From: Microvelia longipes
Lineage: Eukaryota; Arthropoda; Insecta; Hemiptera; Veliidae
Direction: 5' to 3'
NCBI GenBank assembly: GCA_018340805.1
Contig: JACMZG010000008.1
Location: 20,601,898-20,665,897 of the forward strand
DNA: 64,000 nt
The translations under genes were made by a program, and so were the position numbers. The notes under the pieces were generated by a model that saw only the letters and a program-made list of their open reading frames with translations, was not told the DNA's origin and did not search any database. Within the stretch, counting starts at the first letter, position 1. Every line of letters starts with the position of its first letter. Shown piece after piece: positions 12,616 through 23,810 of this stretch.

Positions 12616-15600
12616 ATATATATTTTATCAGGTGTGAGATTTTTTTGTCTAATTTTATGGACCTACTATCAACCTTTTTATCAACTCCTTGAATATAGAT
12701 TAAAATCGAGTTGAAATTAAAATAATATATAATAATTAACACCTTTTTACATAGATTTTTAACTATTTTTTATTGCAATTTAATTTGTTAATTGAATAAG
12801 AGTAGATTTTAAATTTTTAATTACCCCCCTTATAATCCCTAAAGGTAAAGGTGTGTATTTTTTCAAGAAATATTTATCTTACTTCTTTTAAAAGTTTATT
12901 AATAACGGGTCGGGTTTAACGGCTCGGGGATTCATTAGGACCTCGACTGTATTAATAATCTTTTTATAAAAGTTGGTTCTGGAGGAATTCATTTATCAAA
13001 AAATACACACCGTCTCGTCTCTGTATCATTTAGTCGTTTCTCTCCAATTACTTTGGCATTAAATACTTAGAGAAACACATCTTCATTTATATGTTTTTAT
13101 TTCTTTTTATGCAATTATGAAAAAAACATTTGATGTGCTTTACGGGTTCGGAAAGGGGTAATTTGAGTCTGGGAAGGACTGAGTTGTGCGGCATTGCTTA
13201 GTTTACGGATAATTCTGGGGTCATTACTGGACCGTTGTGGTATTGGGGTCAAGGAAGGAGATCTTTTGTCAGGATCCTCTTATTATCATACAGAAGACTG
13301 GTTTTTCTTATGGTCAGTTTTTACACCTGTCTCCGTCACTAAGAATTTTGTTTCCAGTTCGGACTTTCTCTTTTTTCATAAAGTAATATCTGTCTTACTG
13401 GGAACTTTATTTTTGAAAGTAATCACAAAATTATTTTTAATCATTAAAAGGAATTTTCTTTCCCTAGACACTGAAATGATAGCTTCTTGTTTGTGGCGTG
13501 ATGCTTAAGTGTAGTTAGTGCGATTTAAGTGTAGTTAGTATTTTGTGGATGGTAAAAGCTGTACCACAAAATTGTTCCTCTTGCCGAAGAATGGCATTAA
13601 GCATTGAATGCAACTGTTTAAATGGCTATGTTATACTTAAATACAACAAAAAAACACGAAAAACCATTCGTTACCCTGGTTTGGAACTGGCTTTTAAATC
13701 AACCAATAATTTTTTTTAAATTCATATTTAATTTTGGTAATCTATATTAAAATTTTTATTTTTCTTTTAAAAATATTAAACGTTCTTCTAGTGAAATTGT
13801 TTGAAGATTTTGTTGTTAAGCTACTCGTTGTTTAACTTGAAAGGTTCTTCACTGAACCTTTTCCCTTATAACTTCATTCCTTATATTAGTAGTACTCAAC
13901 CATAAAAAAACTTATCTAAACTTAATAATTTTATAATTTAGATAAAATTTACTAATTTTTTTTGAGTTCATAGTACCCTAAAAAGTATAAACGCAGGCGA
14001 CTGGAACCGTTTTTAACCCTAAAAGCTACAATAAATTGATTCACAGTCTATTTTTAACATTTATATTGCTTTAACTGCTTAATTCGTCTAATCTTATATT
14101 ATTGCCTTTCTTTCTATTATTTTAATTAAAGAAGACTTAATTTTCGTAAATTAGAGCCAGTGGTTTCTTATCATAAAATATAAATGGGATTTTTTATGAC
14201 CGTCTCTATATAAAGGATGACCCTTTAAAATAATTTTTTATTAGAGCTATTATTTTTTTTATATTTTTACTGTTTTGCCCTAGAAAAAATATTATCTTCA
14301 GATAATTTTATTTCTTTGTTGTTATTATTATTATTTTTTTAACTTTTTAAATTTATGCTAATTTCACGTCTTCTAGACTAATTTTCGTATATATTTTGGC
14401 TTTTATTGTTTTAATTCTATATTTCCTTTTTAATTCTTTCTTAATACTGATTTCCTTTTTTTTTAATATTAATAATTGTTTATGTTTGTTACAGCTAAAT
14501 GTTTGCCTGGCTGTGATCTGTCTCACGCAACTTGCCAAAAGCCTAACGAGTGTGTGTAAGTATCTCACATTTATTTTAAAACAATTATTAGAAAATTTTT
14601 GTTTGAACCAATTTTGTCACCAATAGTGTCTATGACTCACAAGAAACAATTTAACCAATCTTAAGAAACCCCACAACACCTTATTTGTCTACCTAATTAC
14701 TCCTTTAATATATTCCGAACCACATTTCCTCGTTAATGAATACTAAAAACCATTTTTAAATACTTTTTAAAATAATCATTTATGTTAAACGGTTGGGTTG
14801 ATGAATCTGTTGTAATTTATGTAAAGGTATTAATGCCCGGTGTAATTATCACGCACTGCCTGATGACTTTACGAGTAAAGAAACTTAGTAGGCTTGGTTT
14901 TTATTTTAATTTTTTCTCTCTCTCACCTGTTGAATGTGAGGCAATGGATTGTGTAATGTACTCTTTATACTTCCCATTGTGTTTTTTTCTTACGCGTGTT
15001 ATTTTGATAAACTTATAACTTTTTTGTTTTATTATAAATTATTTATTATTATAATTTAATATTAAAAGTCTGAGCAGACTTATGTTGTTAATTAATATTA
15101 ATTAAAATTTTAAGGTGACTCAACTGTTTGTTCCTTAATAAACAAATAAACATTATTTGTTTCACTTTCCTCTTCGTAGAAACGTGTTCACCAGTGCTGA
15201 TGAAAAGTTTATCACCTTAAAGCCACCCAAGCACCTAAGCATTAGTGTATTGCACTCATTTTAGTGTAGTGCAGACAGTTTTTAGTTACATAAAAACTTT
15301 AATTTACATTATTTTAAAGTGACCCTTCTGGCTAAACAATAAATAAATAGATAACAGACAGTACAGACTTCGGCCATTCTCAAAATTACGATTTTACACG
15401 AAGCAACTTTTTAGTTTGTTTGCTTTAACTTCATTTATCTTTTTTTTACTTTTGTCAATTATCTCTTTCTTAATGAAATTCATCATTGACCCAAAACTTT
15501 TAATATTGTTTATTTTATTCATTTAAATCCCACCCACTTAAATCTTCTCAATCAACTCCTACGCTTCACTATTTTTAAAGTGAATAATATTTATTCACAA

Positions 15601-18600
15601 TACTGGAGGGGGGCTTCATTCCTAGATTAATATATTTAAAAAATGATCTGTAAATTATTTTCTGGTCTAATTAACTCTGTCTTAGTGTTACCTCACGATT
15701 CTCATTATGAAGTTTCATTTATAAGCTTTCGTATCTTATTAAAAGATTTTTTTTAAATAAATTTTTAGTTTTTTAGTATGTTCTGTGAATCGTAGTGAAT
15801 TATTATCAAATCTCACAAAGAATTGTTACCGTTATAAATTTTTTATCTTTTTTGCCTTTTTAAGCGAATTTTTAAAAAAAGATACGCTTATTTTGTTTTT
15901 AAAATAAAAAAAATCAAAACTGAAAAAAAGGTTATGTAAGGCTATATATTGAAAGTCTATGTTATTATCGATTGTAATAACTATAATTGATAGACAAGTC
16001 ACTTTAAAGGACTATCCTAAGTTTTGTACTTGAAAGGTATTGGGGATTCAGTAGGGTTCTACAACCCGAACTTAATAAATAGTTGTTCTATTTTTCTTTG
16101 AAGGAATTCGGTAATAATAGTGTTGGGATTGTTGTTTTTATTATTGTACTGTGGGAGGGAGAGCCTCAATGACACCTGTAGCGTTCTATCCTTACAAACC
16201 CTTTTCACAATAATTTCCTTCCCAGGACAGTTTTTAAAGGATTTAATAAGAGACGTCCTTAAGACAAAATAATCTTAGAAGGATGTTTTAAAATAGATCT
16301 CTTCGGATCCTTAGAATCACTGTTTCAAACATGCAATCTGCTATTGAGTTCTCACATTTATAAAATTAAAATTAGTTTTGAATAGTTAGCTTAAAATCTA
16401 AGTAAATTGTACAAAATTTGATATTCCAAATTATTTTTCCAACAAATGGTATTCATTATTTTTTAATTTGTTGTCTTCATTTTTTTGGTTTCTTCAAAAA
16501 AATAAATTATATTTTATTAATTAATTTCGGGATTGGCGAATGCTCCAGAAAAATAAAAGAGCCATAAACTAAACTAAGTATTTATTTTTTAAAACTTTTT
16601 AAAAAGGTTGGATCTTTGATGGATTATGATGGAAGGTACATAAGAGACTGTGGTAGTATTTAAAACTATTTGTTAAGGTAGTTGAGCTATTTGATTACAT
16701 AGCTAGAAATAGTTAAATTCCTTGCAATATCGTTGTACTTGTGAGAATCCGCTAAAAGATCAAGGATTTCATATTTAATAGCGAGGTGTGTGTGTGTGTG
16801 TGAAGGTGTGTCAGTCAAGAAGGAAAAAGTAACTTAGAAAGCTCTGTGGGTGGAGTGCGAGCGAGTGAGTCGTCGTGATGCATTGGGGATGCGAGTCGAG
16901 TTTTATAAAGGTTTCTTTACCGGTGCATCCAACAAATTCTTCTTCTTTTTCCTGCTTGGAACCGAGTGAGTGAGACAGAGCCCCCACTGAGGTACCGTGG
17001 GGCGTAGCCCCGTGAGAACAGAATAACCTCGAGCAGTGCCTTCTCCCCCACTATGCAGTACCTTCTCTTCCAAACTAAATACCACTTACTCTCGGGCCAC
17101 CACTTAACCACCTCGATACCACCCCACGCATCAAACACTTGACTCTATCGCCAATATGATTAAACCAGACGTTAGTCTGGACCACTCGAGAATAACAATC
17201 TAAACGCCTTATTAATCTGTTTTCCTCCTCTCATTCTTTATGTACTTACTTCTTTAATTGATGTCAGACCTACTCTGATCAAATCATTCTTATTCCAATT
17301 AAACCTACTGACTCATTACTTAATTATGATGTTTAATTTACCATTTCTTGTATTTATAGCATTTCTAATGGTTTTTTGTTATGCTTAATGTTACAGGTGC
17401 CATAGTGGCTGGAAAGGCCGTTTTTGCACTGATTGCGAACGGTACCCTGGTTGCCTTCACGGAAGCTGCAAGAAACCCTGGGACTGCCTTTGCGACGAGG
17501 GATGGGGAGGCCTGTTCTGTAACCAAGATCTTAATTACTGTACCAACCATAAACCTTGTCAAAATGGAGGAACGTGTTTTAACACTGGACAAGGCTCTTA
17601 TACTTGCTCCTGCCCTCCTGGCTTCACTGGAACCGATTGTCAAACTAAGATTGATGGATGTTCTCACAAGCCTTGTATGAATGGCGGCCGCTGTACAGAT
17701 CTCGGATCCGGTGGATACCGATGTGAATGTGCAAGGCATTGGGTTGGTACTCACTGTGAAACTTCAGGATTAACTTGTGGAGATTTGCCCTGCCAAAACG
17801 GAGCTACGTGTGACGATACTCCATCAGGTTACAAGTGTACTTGCCCACCTGGTTTCACCGGTACTGATTGCCAAAACGAAGTGGACTACTGTGCCGATAA
17901 ACCTTGTCACAACGGTGGAACTTGTACCGCAAGCCAAACTGGCTTTAAGTGTTCCTGCCCTTCAGGATTCTCCGGATCTCACTGTCAAATCAATGTTGAC
18001 GACTGCGCATCGAACCCTTGTAATAACGGAGGTACCTGCATTGACGGAGTTAACAAATTTAGGTGTCAGTGTGTTCCTGGTTACGTGGGTCAATTCTGCC
18101 AAAACGAAGTAGACTATTGTTTAGCTAAGCCTTGTGCTAACGGTGGTCTTTGCTCCAACCTTATTAATGATTATAGATGTCTGTGCAAACCCGGTTTTAC
18201 TGGAAAAGATTGTTCTCTTGAACTAGACGAGTGTCTGTCTGATCCTTGTAAAAACGGCGGAACATGTGAAAACAGAGTCAACGGTTTCAAATGTTTATGC
18301 CCCGTCGGATTCACTGGTATTACTTGCAACGGCGATGAAGCTGCTGGAAATACTTCTCGCAGAGTATCTCAAGTGAGAGGAGAATCAGGCTTAACTTCGG
18401 AACACATTGCTGTCCTCGCCGCGTTATCCGTCATGATTCCTGCCGGAGTTTGTATCGCTGCAGTCGCTGTCGTCTGTCTGAAACAACGAAGAGCTGCCGA
18501 GAAAAGGAAAGCTGACGACGAAGCTAGGAAACAGAACGAACGGAATATGTCAAGGTCGGATTCCACGAGCCATATGATCAAGAACACGTGGACTACAGGA

Positions 18601-19156
18601 GCCAAAACAGTGGAAGAGAGTTCCGAATGGGATCCGACGCCGGTATATTCTCTACAGCGGAGTAAATCGCAGAAACAACTCAATACAGAGGTCCAGAGGC
18701 AAGTTCAGCGATCTTCAGCTTACTCCAAGGACCCTCCTGATAATATAAATCGACAAATAGATAAACGTCTCTCTCTTCTCTCTATCGACTCATCACTTTG
18801 CAGGTAAATATCCTGTCACTCTTACCTTTACTTCTCTTTAACTGATTTAATAATTTTGTTATTATTATTTAATACATTTTTATTATTTATAATTATTTTT
18901 TAATTATGTTTTGAATATCACTCCAAAAAATGTATTCTTTTATACATTTTTACTTTTTACCCATTGTTCTAATTTTTTTAATCTTGTCTGTTACAGTGAA
19001 GTCGGAGGCAAGCGACATATAGATAGGGATCAATATTTAAAATCCCATCCTAGTAGTGTTTACGTCATCGAGGAGCCTTCAGGAGGAACTTTATACGGTG
19101 GTGGCTCGTCAAGAGGGTCACCGCCGCAGTCGAGGCCTAACAGGCCACATCTATAG
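7213..19156 (+). CDS. Delta: Delta-type Notch ligand, 5'-incomplete, five exons
   Basis: This is a single-pass membrane ligand of the DSL family that activates Notch on neighbouring cells. Joining 7213-7276, 12065-12307, 14495-14555, 17397-18803 and 18997-19156 gives 1935 nt, an uninterrupted 644 codons plus a stop. All junctions are AG/GT and every split codon fits. Order (residue 1 = first visible): end of the MNLL/C2 domain 1-42 (GTFSLIVEAWHD), DSL domain with six Cys 58-100 (RPRDDSFGH), nine EGF repeats 105-433, short linker with an N-glycosylation site (NTS), transmembrane helix 459-484, cytoplasmic tail 485-644. Nine EGF repeats is the count known for Drosophila Delta, as opposed to Serrate/Jagged with more. 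The tail carries many lysines, an NxxN (NERN, 503-506), IKNTW (517-521) and an LQRSKSQKQLNT block (542-553). Known family biology: ubiquitination of the tail by Neuralized or Mind bomb drives the endocytosis needed for signalling. The signal peptide and most of MNLL are missing because their exons lie outside the window. Family assignment is very secure; no disabling change is seen. Confidence 0.95.
7277..12064 (+). other. Delta intron (4788 bp)
   Basis: Bounded by GTAATT and TTTCAG, with matching phase across it. Mostly AT-rich without coding sequence. Contains a GC-richer island at about 8040-8165 and a short inverted repeat at 10058-10088 (TTTTATAAC / GTTATAAAA around a C-run). Confidence 0.85.
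12065..12307 (+). CDS. Delta: Delta exon: DSL domain
   Basis: The acceptor TGTTTCAG precedes 12065 and the donor GTAAGT follows 12307. The 243-nt exon completes Glu 22, encodes the linker to W42, and then the whole DSL domain: YEYRVRC, CRPRDDSFGH, and GWKGDYC with cysteines at residues 58, 67, 71, 83, 91 and 100. The DSL domain contacts the ligand-binding EGF repeats of Notch; the RPRDDSFGH segment is the conserved receptor-contact loop. The last base starts a Pro codon completed at 14495. Apparent reading through the donor into AT-rich sequence is intronic. Confidence 0.95.
12308..14494 (+). other. Delta intron (2187 bp)
   Basis: Bounded by GTAAGT and TTACAG. Holds a (TA)n tract at 12551-12623 and no convincing coding sequence. 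Open frames across the TA tract are repeat artefacts. Confidence 0.88.
12551..12623. repeat. (TA)n microsatellite
   Basis: Nearly uninterrupted TA dinucleotides with slips that create short palindromes. Confidence 0.97.
14495..14555 (+). CDS. Delta: Delta exon: first half of EGF 1
   Basis: This 61-nt microexon lies between acceptor TTACAG and donor GTAAGT. It encodes KCLPGCDLSHATCQKPNEC (residues 104-122), the first part of the atypical first EGF repeat of DSL ligands. Two bases at each end complete split codons (Pro 103 and Val 123), matching the exons on both sides. Drosophila-type Delta proteins have the same KC-xx-GC-x-HG-C-x-KPN-x-C pattern here. Confidence 0.94.
14556..17396 (+). other. 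Delta intron (2841 bp)
   Basis: Bounded by GTAAGT and TTACAG. Mostly AT-rich. A GC-richer segment at about 16830-17140, preceded by a short (TG)n run near 16787-16802, is not needed for the Delta reading frame. Confidence 0.88.
17397..18803 (+). CDS. Delta: Delta large exon: EGF 1-9, transmembrane helix, most of the tail
   Basis: This 1407-nt exon holds the rest of EGF 1 (VCHSGWKGRFC), EGF 2-9, the linker, the membrane helix (18403-18480) and most of the cytoplasmic tail. EGF 6-9 begin with acidic calcium-binding starts such as NVDDC, EVDYC and ELDEC. Several repeats have the O-fucose signature C-x-NGG-T-C. The helix is followed by a basic stop-transfer KQRR. The exon is markedly richer in G+C than the flanks. 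Its frame is open from the acceptor TTACAG to the donor; reading past the donor meets TAA at once, so an intron-retaining transcript would end in SLCR. Confidence 0.96.
18403..18480 (+). other. Transmembrane segment of Delta
   Basis: Twenty-six codons encode an almost wholly hydrophobic stretch starting HIAVLAALSV and ending VVCL, followed by KQRRAAEKRK. This is the single membrane anchor and stop-transfer signal. The preceding 25-residue linker after the last EGF Cys is where ADAM (Kuzbanian-type) shedding would be expected in this family. Confidence 0.9.
18535..18591 (+). other. Endocytosis/ubiquitin-ligase motifs in Delta tail (NxxN and IKNTW)
   Basis: 18535-18546 encode NERN, matching the NxxN motif recognised by Neuralized NHR domains. 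18577-18591 encode IKNTW, the conserved N-box-like motif linked to Mind bomb binding in insect Delta. The role is inferred from family knowledge; the residues are read directly. Confidence 0.7.
18804..18996 (+). other. Delta last intron (193 bp)
   Basis: GTAAAT donor and TGTTACAG acceptor. It splits a Ser codon (AG|T). Its sequence is T-rich with in-frame stops. Confidence 0.88.
18997..19156 (+). CDS. Delta: Delta last coding exon, C-terminus
   Basis: The acceptor TGTTACAG precedes 18997 and the first base completes Ser 592. The exon encodes 52 further residues and ends in TAG at 19154-19156. It contains VYVIEEPSGGTLYGGG, then a Gly/Ser/Pro/Arg-rich end finishing in PNRPHL. The vertebrate-type C-terminal PDZ ligand (ATEV) is absent. 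From memory, Drosophila Delta also ends in a short Pro-His-hydrophobic motif; this was not checked. A second open frame runs past the stop for about 95 nt but lacks Delta features. Confidence 0.88.
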
Positions 19157-19628
19157 CGACCTTCTTCGCATTTCAAGGCCCAACGATAGCGGCCTGTGTT
19201 CTTCCTCGTCCCGTAACTTCAGGGTACGCGCTACCCGGCGAAGCAGATGAATTAAATCGTAATCGACTGATTCTTATGAAATTACAGATTTGTTTAAATT
19301 CATTTTCGCTAAGAAGTATAATTAGGATCGGTGATTTTTTTTTTAGTTTTTATCAAAGTTAAGTTTTTTTGAAATAAGACTAAATGTTTTACAATTAAAC
19401 ATTCTTGAGCTTTTAAGTCATATGAATATAAACTTTTTTAGATATTTTGAGCGGATCTCTCCCCAGCTTAGGTATGTGCTCAAATCATATTTACTTTACT
19501 TGAAAAATTAAATCACACCGATTGTTCCGAAATCCTCTGACTGAACACTTTAGACAATTAGTTTTTACTTATTTATTAATTTATATATAATATATTATAA
19601 AACTATATAAAATTTATTTTCTGTAAAT

Positions 19629-19992
19629 TGTAAATAGTTTATAAATAGTTTATTTAAAATTGTTTAAATTAAAAAAGTAAAAATAAAAAAAAGTATTAAA
19701 TTGTAACTCTTTTTGAATTAGAAAGAGGCGATTTACCTAAGTGTGATATTATTTAATACGTTTCTAACCATTTTTTGCCTTTAATTTTTAATTAATTATT
19801 ATTCTCTTCTTAACGAATAAAATGGATGAAGTTCTTTTTATATAATTTTATAAAATAAAAAAAAATAACATGTTAAATAACAGAAGAAGAGAAACCTTCC
19901 TAATAATGAAAAAGTTAGAGACCAAAATTTTTATAATATTTTATACATTACAAAAATTCTTGTTAATAATAGTTTTTCTGATGTTGTAAATA
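19629..19992 (+). promoter_or_regulatory. Pumilio-type motifs (TGTAAATA)
   Basis: TGTAAATA, matching UGUANAUA, is present at 19629-19636 and 19985-19992. The AT-rich context raises the chance of coincidence. Confidence 0.3.
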
Positions 19993-20185
19993 CATTTGTA
20001 TATTTATAATCTTAAGACAAAATTGTAAAAAGGTGAATAAGCAAAACTGATTTTTGTAAGTATTTATTTATATAAAGCTATAAAAAAATTGTGATTATTT
20101 TTTTTTAATTTGTAATTATTAATTAACTGGAATGTCTAAGTCAAGCTAAAGCTCTTTAAGAAAGAAATAAGAGTCAAGTTGTGAT
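19742..20185 (+). promoter_or_regulatory. K-box-like (TGTGAT) motifs in the putative 3' UTR
   Basis: TGTGAT is present at 19742-19747 (as TGTGATA), 20090-20095 and 20180-20185. K boxes are known miRNA-target motifs in 3' UTRs of Notch-pathway genes in flies. Whether these lie in the transcript depends on the poly(A) site used. Confidence 0.3.
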
Positions 20186-21334
20186 GTAGCCATTATTCTT
20201 ATTTTTCTTATGATCTCCTAATGATTTTTTTTCCCTTGGGTAATAAAGTTAGTAATGCATGCTAATTTTGTTTTTGAATAAAGAATGACCAAATGTTGAA
20301 AAAAAATTGTGACTTAAATCTTGAATAAAAGCATGCCTTTTTTAAGCAGAACTACGTATTTTAAAAATTTACTTTTTACGTATACTTTTAAAGCCTAATG
20401 TTTTATTTTTTGCTTGTTCCTTTTTTAATTAGTTTAATTTTGCAATAAAATGTATTTTTAATTCATTTTAAACCCTACATAAAAAATAAGAGGCTGATAA
20501 ATAATAAACATGTTGCAGAAAATTTTATTTACTTAATTTTATAAAAATCCCATCAATTAAGTCACAATTTTTTCTTTGTAATACTTTTAATAAATTTAAT
20601 TATGACCAAACTTTTTTACGTCAATTAATGATATTGTTAAAATTAAAAACACTAAAACCATATTTTGACCAATATTTCGTCTCTAACCAATAACATGACC
20701 AATTTGTTTCTTATAACTTAACCAATTTAAAATTAATTAAAATCGACCAATATTTAATAATTATCTTTTTTAATTAAAATTATTGACATTTTTTAATTTT
20801 GATGAAATTTGTTTATACTTATTATTATTTGTGAAAAATTGTAAGTTCCTTAAATATGTTTTGTTTAATTTATTTAATTGTATCTATTTTATTCTGTCTG
20901 TCATTTGTTAAAGAAATGTTAGTTGTAAAAAAATGTAAATTTGGAAACTAAGTCAAAATTGTCCCCTTTGATTATAACATTTTTTTTGTCATTAAGTAAT
21001 TGTACTACTTAAGCATTTCCTTCTACTATTTGTACTAAGTCAGTTTGATCTTTCTTAGCTTTGCCTGAGCGTTTGATCCCACTTGTCAGTTTTGTAAGTT
21101 TAAAAACACAAAAGGTAGTTAAATCAAATGCTTTTAACTGAACATAACTCATTAAATTATAAGAACAAATCATTTGTTTCACAAACTTCTTAAAAAAATC
21201 TAAAAATGTATAAATTAAGATGAAATAATATGTATAGATAGTAATATATAATAGACAATAAACTAAGAAAACATCAAAACAAAACAAATTAGTTGTCAAA
21301 TACTATATTAATATAGTTTTATACATAATATAAT

Positions 21335-21585
21335 TTTATACTTCTCTATTATTATATTGTATTTTTTTATTTATAGTAAGATAATAGAGACCGAATAAAT
21401 TTGCTGCATAAATGTAAATAAAGGCCTAAAAAACAAAAATAATTACATAGTAATAATAAATCAAAATAATAAATTACTAAATATATACCTCTTTATTATT
21501 TTATTATTATTATGTATATAGTAAAATAATAAAGACTGTATAAATTTGTTAACACGAATAATTTTGTATAAATAAAACAAAAACA
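21335..21585. repeat. Degenerate direct duplication, about 147 bp apart
   Basis: Two segments share the order TATAC-TCT-TATTATT, then ATAGTAA-ATAATA-AGAC, then ATAAATTTG and GTATAAATAAA-like ends. The bases also pair internally (CTCTATTATT with AATAATAGAG). Confidence 0.5.
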
Positions 21586-23506
21586 CAAATATAAAAAAGT
21601 TGCATAGGCAAAACCTTCATTACATAATTAGATGAGCAAATAACATAAATAAACAAATTTTTTGTTAAAACAAGTAGGTTTAAAATGTTATTTTTATTGT
21701 TGGGTGTCTTTTTTACTTAAACAAAAATCCTCTGAACGTACTTTTAAGTATTAGAGTTCCCAACGGTGATTAAAATTCAAAACATAATAACTTTTATGTT
21801 CACATTTAAATTAAAAATAGTGATTTTTTAAGTGCGTTTAAAGTTCTTTTCACAACACTTAATAATACTTGCTCAACATAACATAAACAGTAACTGGACA
21901 ACATCCTGATAACATAACCAACATAACTGATAACTGGGATCACATTCAGGTTAAGCAAGAAAATAGACCAAATTTACCCTAAATTAACATATTATTTTTC
22001 TCGGTACTTATTTAAAAAATTGACTTGTATCTAAATATTTTTTTTCTCTTTAAATAGACAAAAAAATACACATTCTTATATCATTAATAATGCGCATAAA
22101 ATAAATTTTATTTACTATAAAAAAATGTTTACTTTATCATTTGTGTATTCATTTTTTAATTTTTAAAATTTATTTATGCATCTATAAATTAAAAATAAAT
22201 GTGTATCTATTAATTTGTTCAATAAATATATAATTAATAATAAAGAACTTTTTTTTTGTCTGTTCTTGTTAAATTATTTTTTGTCGTCAGTTATTTATTT
22301 TTTGTCAAGTGTAAAATATTTGTATATTTCTCGAAAAAATAGTTTAATAATAAATTGAAAAATGTAGTTAAAGCGTAATAAAAGGTAATAAAATGAGAAA
22401 TAAAATAATAAAAATGTAAATATTGTTTTTTGTGAATAGTTGTTTCTTTACTTATACATAATTAAATATTTGTCAAAAAAATATATCTTTGTTTTCTTTT
22501 AATTTTTTTTAAAACAACCTGTTATATTATATGGTTCAATTCATATGGCGTGTGCATTATACTCTTAGAGGCTGAATCAAATAAAAGTACGGCAGGTGGA
22601 AGAAGAGCTGAAACCAAATATGGCTTTAACTAGAGCATTACACAATAGTAGCAGAACTTTAAATTTTGTACAATATTTGGATGTTGTGTTTAAAAATATT
22701 ATTATTGTTTTAAAAATTAATTTGAACCAACCTAATTTGATCTTCACTTGTTCAACAGACACTGAAGGTGCAATAGGGTTAAAATTTACAGAATCTTTGC
22801 TAGGTAGGGGCCGGGAATGGAATCCTCCCCCTTATAAAAAATTCCGCCACCTCTGATGAAGTAGATTTTAGTTTAATTCTCTTGATGTGTGAATTTCGCC
22901 CCTCTCGGGGATTGGTTTCGCCCCCTCTGCGTGTTTTGGCTGGCTACGGACCTGATCTATGCCCTGCTTTTTTATCTATCCAGTCGCATCAGATGCGCTA
23001 AGGTTAGCTTAAATAAATATTGTAAGATGCCCTTTGCCTTTAGATGAGGTGTTTACCCTGGTAAATCGACTTCTGGGTGTTAAAATTTCCTTATATTTTT
23101 GGAACTATCACTTAAGGGTTGTAATGTTGTTACTCATTTTAGTATCTTTAAAAACTTAAATTGGAGCGTACATCAATTTTTAAGAAATTTTCTTAAGAAA
23201 TTTGTTACAAGTATCACCATATTTTTGTAATTAACCTAGTTTTTGCAAATTTTTAAAGAAAAAATTAGCTTTTTACACGTATTTTGTTCTAAATATTTCT
23301 TTCTTGTGGTTTTAAACAAACCTTAAGAAATATAATAAGTCCAACAATAGCTTGGCTAAAATACACTGGAATGGTGATATTAATATCAAATATCTTGGAA
23401 TTTGATCTAACTTTTTCAAAGTTACCATTTGTGGTAAGAGTACCATTTACCTTTGAACTCTAAGAGTCGACGTACTATGGGTAGGTAAAGACCATTAACA
23501 AAAGTC

Positions 23507-23590
23507 TAAGACTATGTTTTCCCTTATATTTAAGGATTTAATGTTGGTGTATCTAAAATATTCCACCCGGTATACATTGGTCAAACATTT
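23507..23590. repeat. Dispersed repeat, second copy at 31575-31660
   Basis: Both places read TCTAAGAC-ATG-TTTTCCC, then TTTAAGGAT, AATGTTGGT and ATATTCC-CCCG, about 80 bp in the same orientation. The family is not recognised. Confidence 0.6.
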
Positions 23591-23716
23591 AGTACCAATG
23601 TTATCATGTTCTAGTAATTTTACGCAAAGTTTATGATACTTCTATGATATAGAACCAACCAGGGGTTGATCGAAGGGGGGAGAATGTACTACTTTAACCT
23701 TCCTTGGTGAAAGAGC

Positions 23717-23719
<3 letters not shown>

Positions 23720-23789
<70 letters not shown>
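23720..23789. repeat. (TA)n microsatellite
   Basis: Pure TA run of about 70 bp directly upstream of a SINE body. Confidence 0.98.
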
Positions 23790-23790
<1 letters not shown>

Positions 23791-23810
23791 CATAATCAAA
23801 AGTCACGTTA

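Larger units (their letters stand above)
19157..20450 (+). other. Delta 3' UTR and polyadenylation region
   Basis: The sequence downstream of the stop is extremely AT-rich with no coding sequence. AATAAA occurs at 19682, 19816, 20242, 20277, 20324 and 20444, so the true end cannot be chosen from sequence alone. The cluster at 20242-20449 is the most plausible distal poly(A) region. Confidence 0.5.
20451..23700. other. AT-rich intergenic region, no gene seen
   Basis: No supportable coding sequence. GACCAAT recurs between 20600 and 20760. A degenerate direct duplication lies at 21335-21585, a GC-richer patch with CGCCCC motifs near 22890-22950, and a dispersed repeat piece at 23507-23590. Confidence 0.6.

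Noticed and set aside
16903..17138. Two minus-strand frames of 60-73 residues
   Set aside because: Overlapping frames in a short GC-rich intronic block, with no recognisable domain and no splice partners.
17365..17754. Antisense 129-residue open frame over the EGF exon
   Set aside because: It lies opposite the Delta coding sequence with no family features; codon bias of the sense strand explains the open antisense frame.
19056..19250. Alternative 64-residue frame past the Delta stop
   Set aside because: The splice-consistent frame ends at 19156; the other frame has no link to the tail and no splice site that would reach it.
20600..20760. Repeated GACCAAT words as a possible array or CRISPR-like pattern
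   Set aside because: Spacing is irregular and the words are only seven bases in AT-rich DNA; a CRISPR array is not expected in an animal genome.
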